DNA of 7,472 bases from an uncultured Flavobacterium sp. (GCF_946481155.1 NZ_CAMLMK010000125.1:1-7472); one strand, 5' to 3'; shown: positions 1 through 6,195, counted from the stretch's first letter. The notes: generated from the letters alone by a model not told the origin. Numbers and translations: made by a program.

Positions 1-690
1 GTTAAAGCCCTGCATGCTGTTTTTCTTCAGGACAATATTAATGATACCTGCACCGCCTTGCGCTTCATAAGCCGCCGATGGGTTAGTGATAACTTCCACC
101 TTTTCGATATTCGCTGCTGAAATCTGGGATAAGCCATTATTGGACGTAAGCATCGAAGGTTTGCCGTTGATTAAAACCGTTACACCGGAATTGCCACGCA
201 GACTCACATTCCCGGAAACATCAACGCTGACTGACGGTACATTGTTTAGGATATCATTAGCAGAACCGCCTTTTGAGAGGATGTCTTTTCCAACATTAAA
301 GACTTTCTTGTCCAATTTCAATTCTACGGAAGATTTTTGTGCTGTAACGCTTATTCCTTCTAATTGTTTTGAATCATCGTCCAGGAAAATATCTTCCAAT
401 ATAATGTCCTTGTCCAACTGAATATCGTTCCTGATAAATGTTTTGTAAGACATAAATTCTACTTTCAATTGGTATTTTCCAAGGATACCATTCAGAATAA
501 AAGCTCCATTGGCATCGGAAGACACGGTTTTTTCCCCTGCTAATTCGGAGATTAACGTGACGGAGGCGTAGGGCAGAGGCTGCTTGGTTTTCAGATCAAG
601 CACTTTTCCCTGCAGCGTATATTCCCTGGGTTGCTGTGCGAACGAATTTAAGCTGAAAAGCAAGATAATTAATAATGCAAACTGTTTCAT
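1..690 (-). CDS. Outer-membrane beta-barrel / TonB-dependent receptor-like protein, N-terminal part (runs off the left edge)
   Basis: The first 230 residues are present; the C-terminal barrel lies outside the window. The start is the ATG read from 690 back to 688. It opens a clean signal peptide (Lys2, a hydrophobic run at 4-14, then NSFA-QQ, cleavage near residue 18). Residues about 25-105 read as a carboxypeptidase-regulatory-like beta domain (LQGKVLD, QPLPYASVTL, SSDANGAFILNG, KYQLKVEFMSYKTF). Residues about 115-227 read as a receptor plug domain (DILNNVPSVSVD, GNVSLRGNSGVTVLINGKP, IEKVEVITNPSAAYEAQG, GAGIINIVLKK). The VEVITNPSA..GAGIINI pattern is typical of the Bacteroidota outer-membrane beta-barrel family (OMP_b-brl_3-like). 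Such proteins sit in the outer membrane and are thought to take part in TonB-driven uptake, but the substrate cannot be told from this part. It is divergent from a LytS/LytR two-component operon, with direct-repeat operators between them, so regulation by that system is plausible. Family call strong; function unknown. Confidence 0.9.
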   Translation of the reverse strand, partial: MKQFALLIILLFSLNSFAQQPREYTLQGKVLDLKTKQPLPYASVTLISELAGEKTVSSDANGAFILNGILGKYQLKVEFMSYKTFIRNDIQLDKDIILEDIFLDDDSKQLEGISVTAQKSSVELKLDKKVFNVGKDILSKGGSANDILNNVPSVSVDVSGNVSLRGNSGVTVLINGKPSMLTSNNGLSQISAANIEKVEVITNPSAAYEAQGGAGIINIVLKKNSMQGFN

Positions 691-730
691 TTTTTTGATT
701 TGTGATGATGATTGATTTAATAATTTTTGT

Positions 731-758
731 CAAAGGTGGTATTTAAATCCTTACAAAA
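731..758 (-). promoter_or_regulatory. Possible promoter of the outer-membrane receptor gene
   Basis: Read on the minus strand, CACCTTTG (738 to 731) differs at one base from the Bacteroidota -7 box TAnnTTTG. TTTTG (758 to 754) lies 15 bases upstream, a somewhat short spacing for a -33 element. It would give a leader of roughly 35 bases before the ATG at 690. No stronger candidate was seen in 691-800. Weak call based on motif matching only. Confidence 0.25.
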
Positions 759-791
759 TCTGCAGGCACGACATATCAGTAAGAATCGCCT

Positions 792-819
792 ATAAACAAG
801 GTAATATTGTCGATAAACA
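792..819 (-). promoter_or_regulatory. Putative LytTR-type operator, minus-oriented direct-repeat pair
   Basis: ATAAACA occurs at 792-798 and again at 813-819, exactly 21 bases apart. On the minus strand each reads TGTTTAT. Proteins with LytTR DNA-binding domains are known to bind two imperfect 9-base direct repeats (around a GTTNRK core) separated by about 12 bases, giving a 21-base period, as seen here. The pair points toward the outer-membrane receptor gene that starts at 690 and lies 54-88 bases upstream of that gene's candidate -7 box. The repeats and spacing are seen directly; the binding protein is inferred from the LytTR regulator encoded nearby. Confidence 0.45.
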
Positions 820-841
820 CAGTTAATGCCTTTTTTTTATT

Positions 842-870
842 TGTTTGTCTTCTTTTTATACCTGTTTGTC
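842..870 (+). promoter_or_regulatory. Putative LytTR-type operator, plus-oriented direct-repeat pair
   Basis: TGTTTGTC occurs at 842-849 and again, identical, at 863-870, exactly 21 bases apart. Each unit matches about seven of nine positions of the described LytTR site consensus and resembles AlgR-type boxes (GTTTGTC core). The pair lies 31-59 bases upstream of the -7 box at 901, a suitable place for an activator. It mirrors the minus-oriented pair at 792-819: CGATAAACA at 811-819 is the inverted form of TGTTTGTCG at 863-871, apart from one base. An eight-base T-tract (831-838) lies at the midpoint between the two pairs. The obvious candidate binder is the response regulator encoded at 2005-2712, which would make this autoregulation. 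Confidence 0.5.
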
Positions 871-900
871 GCCAAGGCATTTCTCTTTATAAATAAATAG

Positions 901-911
901 TAACTTTGGAG
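901..911 (+). promoter_or_regulatory. -7 promoter box merging into a Shine-Dalgarno-like site before the kinase gene
   Basis: TAACTTTG (901-908) is a full match to the Bacteroidota -7 consensus TAnnTTTG. It runs into GGAG (908-911), which sits five bases before the ATG at 917 and could serve as a ribosome-binding site. If the box is a promoter, transcription would begin within a few bases of the ATG, giving a nearly leaderless message, and GGAG would then be lost from the mRNA. No good TTG -33 element lies 17-23 bases upstream, which would fit a promoter that depends on an activator bound at the 842-870 repeats. One role or the other is likely; both at once is hard. Confidence 0.45.
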
Positions 912-916
912 CACTT

Positions 917-2008
917 ATGACACAATTCGAGAAAATTATCAATTACACTTCGGCCAACAGGCTTACCACGCACGTTCTTTTTTGGGTGTGCATTTATATC
1001 ATGTTTGTCAACATGAACAACTTTCATGGCAATCCGGATGAGCTGAGAATCCAAATGATCGAGACGGCATTTTACGTAACGTATTCCGTTATAGGGGCTT
1101 ACTTTCTGTCGTATCGTATCCTGCCGCCTTTAATGAGTTCCAGGAATCATATTTTCGTGTGGGTGGAGTTTCTCATCGGAAGTTATCTTATTTCGGTATT
1201 TGCGCGGACTACAGTTATCTACGTTCTGGAACCGATTGTACGTACGCCGCCATTTGAGCAGGAATCGTTTCTGGAAATAATCACGGACCACTCAAAACTG
1301 TTCAAGGCTTATTTCGCGCAGACGTTTTCGTTAGCCATGTTGTTCGTTTTCATAAAACTAACCAAGGACCAGTATCTGATTCAGAAAAAGGCATTGCAGC
1401 TGGAAAAAGATAAGGCAGAAACCGAACTGAAAGTATTGAAAGCGCAATTGAATCCTCATTTCCTGTTTAATACGCTGAATAATATCTATTCGCTGTCGCT
1501 GACAAATTCTCCGATCACCTCAAAATCAATTGCGGTCTTATCCGAAATATTAGATTGTATCCTGTACCGCTGCAGCGCGAAGTTTGTTCCCGTTTCCCAG
1601 GAAATTACGCTCATCAATAATTACATTTCCCTTGAGAAATTGCGCTACGATGAACGCCTGATTGTGACCTTCAACCATGCGGTTGATCATAACGGGCAAA
1701 TTGCGCCACTGATATTATTGTCTTTAGTTGAAAATGCATTCAAGCATGGGGCGGGTGAGGACATGAGTTCCCCGATAATCTATATTGATCTGAAGCTTAT
1801 TAACGATCATTTTGAGTTTACGGTGAGGAATACCATCAGTAAGCATGAGATTCCTTCCGAAGGCGAAAAAATAGGATTGAATAATATTCGCCTGCAATTA
1901 GAGAAAATATATCCGAAAATTCATACATTTACTGTCACAAAGAGCGATACTCATTTCACCGCTCATATAGAAATAAACCTTAAAGATCAAAACGTTATAA
2001 AAGAATGA
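917..2008 (+). CDS. LytS/YehU-family membrane sensor histidine kinase
   Basis: This 363-residue protein is the sensor half of a two-component system and would phosphorylate the regulator encoded next to it. Four hydrophobic segments fit membrane helices: about residues 18-33, 50-70, 79-104 and 131-148, with an extracytoplasmic stretch between the third and fourth. A charged coiled-coil linker (about 152-177) leads to the His_kinase domain with the phospho-acceptor His181 in LNPHFLFNTLNNI. An HATPase domain follows, with N-box Glu272/Asn273 (SLVENAFKHG) and a GLNNIRLQLEKIYP segment near residues 325-338. There is no recognisable large periplasmic sensor domain, so the signal is probably sensed within or at the membrane; the ligand is unknown. 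The stop overlaps the next start (ATGA, 2005-2008), so the two genes are translationally coupled. Family call is firm from the NPHFLFN motif and gene pairing. Confidence 0.95.
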   Translation: MTQFEKIINYTSANRLTTHVLFWVCIYIMFVNMNNFHGNPDELRIQMIETAFYVTYSVIGAYFLSYRILPPLMSSRNHIFVWVEFLIGSYLISVFARTTVIYVLEPIVRTPPFEQESFLEIITDHSKLFKAYFAQTFSLAMLFVFIKLTKDQYLIQKKALQLEKDKAETELKVLKAQLNPHFLFNTLNNIYSLSLTNSPITSKSIAVLSEILDCILYRCSAKFVPVSQEITLINNYISLEKLRYDERLIVTFNHAVDHNGQIAPLILLSLVENAFKHGAGEDMSSPIIYIDLKLINDHFEFTVRNTISKHEIPSEGEKIGLNNIRLQLEKIYPKIHTFTVTKSDTHFTAHIEINLKDQNVIKE

Positions 2009-2712
2009 AGATTAAATGTCTGCTAGTTGACGATGAGCCTTTAGCCATAAGCCTGCTGCAAAACCATATCAGTAAACTGGATGGCTTTGAAGTAGTTGGA
2101 ACCTGTTCGAATGCTCTGAAAGCGGCAGAAGTCCTGCGTACGACTGCAGTTGATCTTATGTTTTTAGACATTAAAATGCCTCAGATTACAGGAATGGATT
2201 TTTTAAGAACGCTGAAGAACCCGCCATCAGTCATTTTTACTACCGCTTACCGTGAATATGCTTTAGAAAGTTATGAGCTGGATATTGTAGATTATCTTCT
2301 GAAGCCCATTACATTCGATAGGTTTTTCAAGGCAACCGACCGTTATTTAAGGCTAAGCATGCCCGCAACACCTGCCAGGGTAATTTCCCAACCGCAGGAA
2401 AATTTCATTTACATCAAGAACGGCGCGAAGTTCAATAAATTCAATACGGAAGATATTTTATTCATAGAAAGCATCAAAGATTATATTGTGGTGCACCAGG
2501 GAGCAGGAGTGAAGCATACCGCCAAATACAAGATCAGCGATATTGAAGTTGAGCTGCAGGAGAAAGGCTTTATGAGAATACACCGTTCGTTTATCATCAA
2601 TTTAAATAAGATTACAGCTTTTACTGCTTATGATGTGGAAATTGGGACTATTGAAATTCCTATCGGGGCAAGCTACAAAGAATATGTTTTCAAGATGCTG
2701 AAGAATGCTTAG
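2005..2712 (+). CDS. LytR/AlgR-family response regulator (receiver + LytTR DNA-binding domain)
   Basis: The 235-residue protein has a receiver domain at about 1-120 with the acidic pocket Asp9/Asp10, phospho-acceptor Asp55 (FLDIKMP), Thr80 (FTTAY) and Lys100 (LLKPI). All of the expected key residues are present. A short linker leads to a LytTR domain at about 131-235 (FIYIKNGAKF, DILFIESIKDYIVV, and the typical MRIHRSFIINLNKI at 190-203). LytTR domains bind paired direct repeats with their beta-rich fold. Its start lies inside the kinase stop codon region (ATGA), marking a cognate pair. Likely targets are the 21-base-period repeats at 792-870, hence its own operon and the divergent outer-membrane receptor gene. 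No clear terminator follows the stop, so some readthrough toward the phosphatase gene cannot be excluded. Confidence 0.96.
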   Translation: MKIKCLLVDDEPLAISLLQNHISKLDGFEVVGTCSNALKAAEVLRTTAVDLMFLDIKMPQITGMDFLRTLKNPPSVIFTTAYREYALESYELDIVDYLLKPITFDRFFKATDRYLRLSMPATPARVISQPQENFIYIKNGAKFNKFNTEDILFIESIKDYIVVHQGAGVKHTAKYKISDIEVELQEKGFMRIHRSFIINLNKITAFTAYDVEIGTIEIPIGASYKEYVFKMLKNA

Positions 2713-2846
2713 TGTTATTTTCTTACAATTTCTTAACAGGGATAACAATAAAGAAAGCTAAGTATAAAGGAAGGGTAACATTCTGTTAAAAGCTGTTGGA
2801 TTTCAATAAGATAATTTTGTCTTGTCTAAATAAACCAACACTAATC
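2713..2846 (+). promoter_or_regulatory. Leader and promoter region of the phosphatase gene
   Basis: TAATTTTG (2812-2819) fully matches the -7 box TAnnTTTG and would start transcription near 2825, some 20 bases before the ATG at 2847. TTG at 2796-2798 is only 13 bases upstream of it, so the -33 element is poor. The pentamer TAACA or its complement TGTTA occurs five times in 76 bases: TGTTA at 2713 and 2784, TAACA at 2734, 2743 and 2776. The last two pentamers in position form a perfect palindrome, TAACA-TTC-TGTTA (2776-2788), just upstream of where a -33 element would be. This looks like an operator cluster, but the regulator is not identifiable. The sequence is AT-rich, so some copies may be chance. 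Confidence 0.4.
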
Positions 2847-5600
2847 ATGAAAAAAATCTACCTTTTGTGGCTGTTATTGTGCATTGGCTTAGCCATTGGT
2901 GCACATGCACAAACGCTGCATCCTTACCTGCAGACGGCTACGCCAACTTCAATCTATGTCAACTGGAAGACCAGCAGCAATCCCCAATCCATAGTTGAAT
3001 ATGGAACCACCGCTGCGAATCTGAACGTAACCGTTACCGGAACAACGAATATTTTTACGGATTCCGGTTACCCGAATAACTATTACTACCACAGCGTAAA
3101 GCTTACCAATCTTACTCCCAATACCAAATACTATTACAGGATTAAGACAGGAACTGAAGTTTCGGAGGTAAAATCGTTTAAAACATTCCCAAATCCGGGA
3201 CAGGCAGCTACTGCCGACGGACATATCCGTTTCCTGATTATGGGTGATAACCAGCTGAAGGCGCAACCAAGATATGACTCTTTAGTATCAGCCGCAAAAA
3301 GAAAAATTAGACAGAAGTGGGGCTCAAGCTTGTCACCTGATGACAATATATCAATGACTTTCATGGTCGGTGACCAGGTCGATGTAGGTACGCTTGATCA
3401 TTACGAACACGTACATTTCAAGAAAAACAGAGGCTTATCCGGAAATATTCCTATTCAGACAACCGTTGGAAACCATGAAACTTACGGTTCGTTAGGAATG
3501 AACTCTTATTACGATCATTTCTATATCAATGAGATAAGTTACCGTGGTATTTCTTCCGGAACAGAAAATTACTATGCACAACAGGCCGGAAATGTATTAT
3601 TCATTAGTTTAAGTTCAGAACATACCGGTACTGCGCAATTAAATTGGTTACAGCAAGTACTTACCGCTGCAAACTCAGATACTACTGTAGACTGGATCTT
3701 CTCGTTAAGTCACAGACCGTATCAGGCGGAACAGTATGTAGGCGATATTTCAACATGGGTTAGAAACACGGCTGTTCCTTTATTGGTGACTTCATCTAAG
3801 TATGCCATGCATATTGGAGCACATCATCATTTATACCACCGCGGACAATTGAAAGATACGCCAACATACAATATAATTTCCGGTGGAACGGCCTGGGATC
3901 AATATTGGGGATCATCAACGGAACAGGATTTTGAAGACGTACAGAAAACCATCTGCAACTGGATTTACCAGATTGTTGATATTGATGTGGTTAACGGAAA
4001 AATGGATGTCGAAAATTATTCTATCGGAAGTGTTGACCAATGGAAAAACAACCAACTGATGGATACGTTCCACAGGTATAAAAATAAACCTGCTCCGGCT
4101 AAACCTTCGATAACGAATAATTTCACTTCAAATGTGACGTTGCCGGTAACGATTTCAGGATCAGCCTTCAGCACTACGACAACGGAACTATTGAATACAA
4201 GCCAGTTTTTAATTTCTCAGACGCCAACATTCGACATCATCAAAAAAGAAGTCTACCGCGATTTTGAAAACCTTTACGGAAAGTACGGAACACAGAAAGA
4301 TTCAACTGTGAATGTAAACCTTGGTGTTGATATTACAAAGATGACATTGGCTTCCAATTCGCTTCCAAACGGTCAGTATTATATAAAATTACGCTACAGA
4401 GACAGAAATTTAGAATGGTCACCATGGAGTGATGTGAAAACATTTACCGTTTCCGGAAGTACGACGGTTACGACTGCAATTACCATGAGTGCTGCAACGT
4501 ATTCTCAAAACACGGCAATTCGTGTGAATTATACCGATGCGCCGGCAAGTACTTCCACATGGATCGGATTATATAAAGAAGGACAAACACCAGGCGCAGG
4601 ATCACCATCACAAGCATGGCAATACACTAACGGAAGCACGAGCGGTTTCATCAATTTTGCCAATGGATTATCGGCTAAAGGACGCTATTTCGCTGCAATA
4701 TTCTCAAATGGCGGCTATACAGAAATTGCCCCAAGAAAGTATTTTTATGTAGGTCCAATTCCAACATTGAGCACAAATCAGGAAGAATATCCGGTAGGCG
4801 CTCCGGTAGTGGTTACTTTCAGCAACGGTCCGCAACTTACCAGCGACTGGATCGGTATTTACAAAATGGGAGTGAACCCGGGTGGAGGCGTTCCGGCTGC
4901 GGCATGGCAATATGTAACAACGGCTTCAGGAACTAAAACGTTTACAGGTTTACCGAAAGGCTATTACTACGCAGAATATTATCTGCAAAACGGCTATAAC
5001 CCAATTGGCAACAAAGTGTTCTTTAAAATCGGTGATATTGTAACAGAATTATGGATTAACAAACCTGTTTATGATTTGGGGGAACAGATTACAGCTTCAT
5101 GGACAGACGCGCCGGGCATTGTAAAAGACTGGTTAGGAATCTACCATGCCGGTGATGATCCTAACAGCGATCCGTTAGTAAGCTATACTTATTTTAACGG
5201 ATTGGCGCAGGGAACACAAAACATTACCGGAGCGGAATTACCTACGCAGACAGGAAATTATTTCATCGTAATGTTTACCAACGATTCGTACAATGAAGTG
5301 TCGAACCGAGTAACTTTTGAAGTAATTGATCCGACATTAAAGAGCAATGACGATTTCAAGATCGATAATGGCTTAAAAGTGTATCCTAATCCGGCTAATA
5401 AATCTAAGCAAACGTTCATTCAATCCGATTACCCGATTGATGAAATAGAGATTTTCAATACGGAAGGAAAATTAATGTATGCAACCAAAAACGTAAACAA
5501 CAACAAGTATTCCTTAATTACGCAGGATTTGCCAAAAGGCATGTATGTTTTAAAAATTCATTCCCGCAAGTTGTTTACAGCTAAGCTTATAGTTGAGTAG
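2847..5600 (+). CDS. Secreted purple-acid-phosphatase-like metallophosphoesterase with three WIGLY-type domains and a T9SS sorting tail
   Basis: The protein has 917 residues from the ATG at 2847. A TTG 51 bases upstream is in frame but lies before the -7 box, and the ATG directly opens a signal peptide (MKKIYLLW..., cleavage after AHA at residue 21). Domains in order are: an Fn3-like purple acid phosphatase N-domain (about 26-114); a metallophosphoesterase domain (about 127-375) with Asp134 (MGDNQ), Asp176 (VGDQVD), Asn209/His210/Glu211 (GNHE), His289 (SLSHRP) and His326/His328 (AHHHLYHR); a second Fn3-like region (about 415-540); three related beta domains (about 543-828); and a type A T9SS sorting domain (about 842-917, VYPNPA ... 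PKGMYVLKI). It likely hydrolyses phosphate esters outside the cell after export by Sec and T9SS, and is then released or attached to the surface. Asp179 stands where classic purple phosphatases have the iron-binding Tyr. The substrate is unknown. Confidence 0.93.
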   Translation: MKKIYLLWLLLCIGLAIGAHAQTLHPYLQTATPTSIYVNWKTSSNPQSIVEYGTTAANLNVTVTGTTNIFTDSGYPNNYYYHSVKLTNLTPNTKYYYRIKTGTEVSEVKSFKTFPNPGQAATADGHIRFLIMGDNQLKAQPRYDSLVSAAKRKIRQKWGSSLSPDDNISMTFMVGDQVDVGTLDHYEHVHFKKNRGLSGNIPIQTTVGNHETYGSLGMNSYYDHFYINEISYRGISSGTENYYAQQAGNVLFISLSSEHTGTAQLNWLQQVLTAANSDTTVDWIFSLSHRPYQAEQYVGDISTWVRNTAVPLLVTSSKYAMHIGAHHHLYHRGQLKDTPTYNIISGGTAWDQYWGSSTEQDFEDVQKTICNWIYQIVDIDVVNGKMDVENYSIGSVDQWKNNQLMDTFHRYKNKPAPAKPSITNNFTSNVTLPVTISGSAFSTTTTELLNTSQFLISQTPTFDIIKKEVYRDFENLYGKYGTQKDSTVNVNLGVDITKMTLASNSLPNGQYYIKLRYRDRNLEWSPWSDVKTFTVSGSTTVTTAITMSAATYSQNTAIRVNYTDAPASTSTWIGLYKEGQTPGAGSPSQAWQYTNGSTSGFINFANGLSAKGRYFAAIFSNGGYTEIAPRKYFYVGPIPTLSTNQEEYPVGAPVVVTFSNGPQLTSDWIGIYKMGVNPGGGVPAAAWQYVTTASGTKTFTGLPKGYYYAEYYLQNGYNPIGNKVFFKIGDIVTELWINKPVYDLGEQITASWTDAPGIVKDWLGIYHAGDDPNSDPLVSYTYFNGLAQGTQNITGAELPTQTGNYFIVMFTNDSYNEVSNRVTFEVIDPTLKSNDDFKIDNGLKVYPNPANKSKQTFIQSDYPIDEIEIFNTEGKLMYATKNVNNNKYSLITQDLPKGMYVLKIHSRKLFTAKLIVE
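4473..5330 (+). repeat. Three tandem WIG(L/I)Y-type beta domains inside the phosphatase
   Basis: Three diverged units of about 95 residues occur in a row (protein residues about 543-638, 639-730 and 731-828). Each has an opening strand ending in Y-x(1-3)-G/N, then T/S-x-x-W-(I/L)-G-(I/L)-Y with the Trp at 572, 668 and 762. Next come a Gly/Pro-rich loop (EGQTPGAG, MGVNPGGG, AGDDPNSD), an aromatic strand (WQYTNG, WQYVTT, YTYFNG) and a closing Gly-x-Y-(Y/F) strand (GRYFAAIFSNGGY, GYYYAEYYLQNGY, GNYFIVMFTNDSY). The unit resembles the DWIGL-containing SKICH-like beta-sandwich seen in some phosphatases. That comparison comes from motif memory, not a search. The role may be substrate or surface binding. 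Confidence 0.75.
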
Positions 5601-5623
5601 TTAAGTTTTATAGTAGAAATGGG

Positions 5624-5680
5624 ACTCCTGAGTGTTGTCGGGAGTGGCAATAGGTGTCTTCGGGCACCTTTTGTTGTTTT
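5624..5680 (+). terminator. Tandem hairpins and T-rich tail after the phosphatase gene
   Basis: The first hairpin pairs ACTCCTGA (5624-5631) with TCGGGAGT (5638-5645): eight pairs including one G-U, with a six-base loop. The second pairs GGTGTC (5653-5658) with GGGCACC bases 5663-5668 around a UUCG tetraloop closed by C-G, one of the most stable RNA loops. It is followed by TTTTGTTGTTTT (5669-5680). This is a convincing intrinsic terminator located 24-80 bases after the stop codon. Confidence 0.75.
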
Positions 5681-5699
5681 AAAGCGTAAAGAAACTCAC
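5656..5699 (+). repeat. Left copy of a 44-base imperfect direct repeat
   Basis: Aligned without gaps to 6290-6333 (offset 634), 35 of 44 bases agree. The best parts are GTCTTC, CTTTTGTTG and TAAAGAAACT. This copy overlaps the second terminator hairpin and its T-rich tail. The right copy overlaps the promoter region of the gene at 6356. Together they bracket the lipocalin-like gene. Confidence 0.5.
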
Positions 5700-5716
5700 T
5701 CAAAATAATACATAAA

Positions 5717-5744
5717 AAAAGCCGAAATAAATTTTTCGGCTTTT
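5717..5744. terminator. Bidirectional terminator between convergent genes
   Basis: AAAAGCCGAAA (5717-5727) pairs perfectly with TTTCGGCTTTT (5734-5744), leaving a six-base loop. An A-tract on the left and T-tract on the right give a U-run in either direction. It lies seven bases beyond the stop of the minus-strand lipocalin-like gene, which it most directly serves, and it backs up the phosphatase terminator on the plus strand. Confidence 0.85.
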
Positions 5745-5751
5745 AAACTAT

Positions 5752-6195
5752 TTATTCCGGCTTAAGGATTATGTTTCTTCCGTCAGCAGACATAAGGCTC
5801 AGTTTGGTTTTTGAAATTTCCACCAGTGTATATTTTTTATCCGGAGTTCCTTCTGCTTTGGTAGTTAATTCCTTACCGTCAGCGCTTAATGACCATGTTC
5901 CGTTAACACTTCCGCTTGGGTCGGTTCTGTTCATCGCACCATCGGCTTTATATTCTACTTTTAAAGAAGCTATTTGCTCCATTACCATTGCCATCGTACT
6001 GGTTTTTGTTGCTTCATCCAATCCTGCGAATTGCGGATTTGTTGCAAGCATCGTCATAATCATTGGCTTCATGGCTGCCTGATCTACAACCCATTTATTT
6101 ACGATTAACTTTTTTGCTTCGCCAGACTGCGCAGATGCAATCGTAATAGCAAATGCAACCAGGAAGAAAGTTGCTAAATTTTTGAATGTTTTCAT
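5752..6195 (-). CDS. Small secreted lipocalin-like protein
   Basis: This 147-residue protein has a clear signal peptide (Lys2/Lys5, hydrophobic run 7-20, cleavage after ASA at residue 22) and no lipobox Cys, so a soluble periplasmic or secreted product is expected. The mature part starts with a short helix-like stretch and VNKWVVD. A Met/Ala-rich helical insert follows (about 43-74, with MKPMIMTMLA and TSTMAMVMEQ). Then come beta-strand segments LKVEYKADGAMNR, GSVNGTWSLSADGKELTT, KKYTLVEISKTKLSLMS and ADGRNIILKPE. The W...EYKADG...GTWSL.DGKEL...I..L.L layout matches the small lipocalin-like domain proteins common in Bacteroidota, many of unknown ligand. It is convergent with the phosphatase and has its own terminator at 5717-5744. 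No consensus promoter was found in 6196-6289. The start is the only one that gives a signal peptide; the leader is A-rich without a Shine-Dalgarno site. Confidence 0.8.
   Translation of the reverse strand: MKTFKNLATFFLVAFAITIASAQSGEAKKLIVNKWVVDQAAMKPMIMTMLATNPQFAGLDEATKTSTMAMVMEQIASLKVEYKADGAMNRTDPSGSVNGTWSLSADGKELTTKAEGTPDKKYTLVEISKTKLSLMSADGRNIILKPE

Noticed and set aside
86..421. Plus-strand open frame of 111 codons
   Set aside because: It lies wholly antisense to the outer-membrane receptor gene, whose minus-strand protein has clear signal peptide and plug motifs. The plus-strand product has no recognisable features.
811..871. CGATAAACA...TGTTTGTCG read as a single large hairpin or terminator
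   Set aside because: The arms are short and more than 40 bases apart. Both arms are also parts of 21-base-period direct repeats, which explains them better as protein-binding sites.
2005..2008. ATGA overlap between kinase and regulator as a possible frameshift or fusion
   Set aside because: Both proteins are full length with complete domains. This is an ordinary translational-coupling overlap.
2796..2846. TTG start 17 codons upstream of the phosphatase ATG
   Set aside because: It would place extra residues before a complete signal peptide, and it lies upstream of the TAATTTTG -7 box, so it would not be on the main transcript.
2949..3364. Two overlapping minus-strand open frames inside the phosphatase gene
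   Set aside because: They are antisense to the Fn3-like and first metal-binding parts of a convincing protein and have no motif, leader or promoter of their own.
4537..4910. A plus-strand +1-type frame and a minus-strand frame over the WIGLY domains
   Set aside because: Both are shadows of the repeated beta domains. The real frame keeps three matched domain copies, so no frameshift is implied.
5771..6082. Plus-strand open frame of 103 codons with hydrophobic content
   Set aside because: It is antisense to the lipocalin-like gene, whose own frame has a signal peptide, a proper start and a terminator. Its hydrophobic look comes from the complementary codons.
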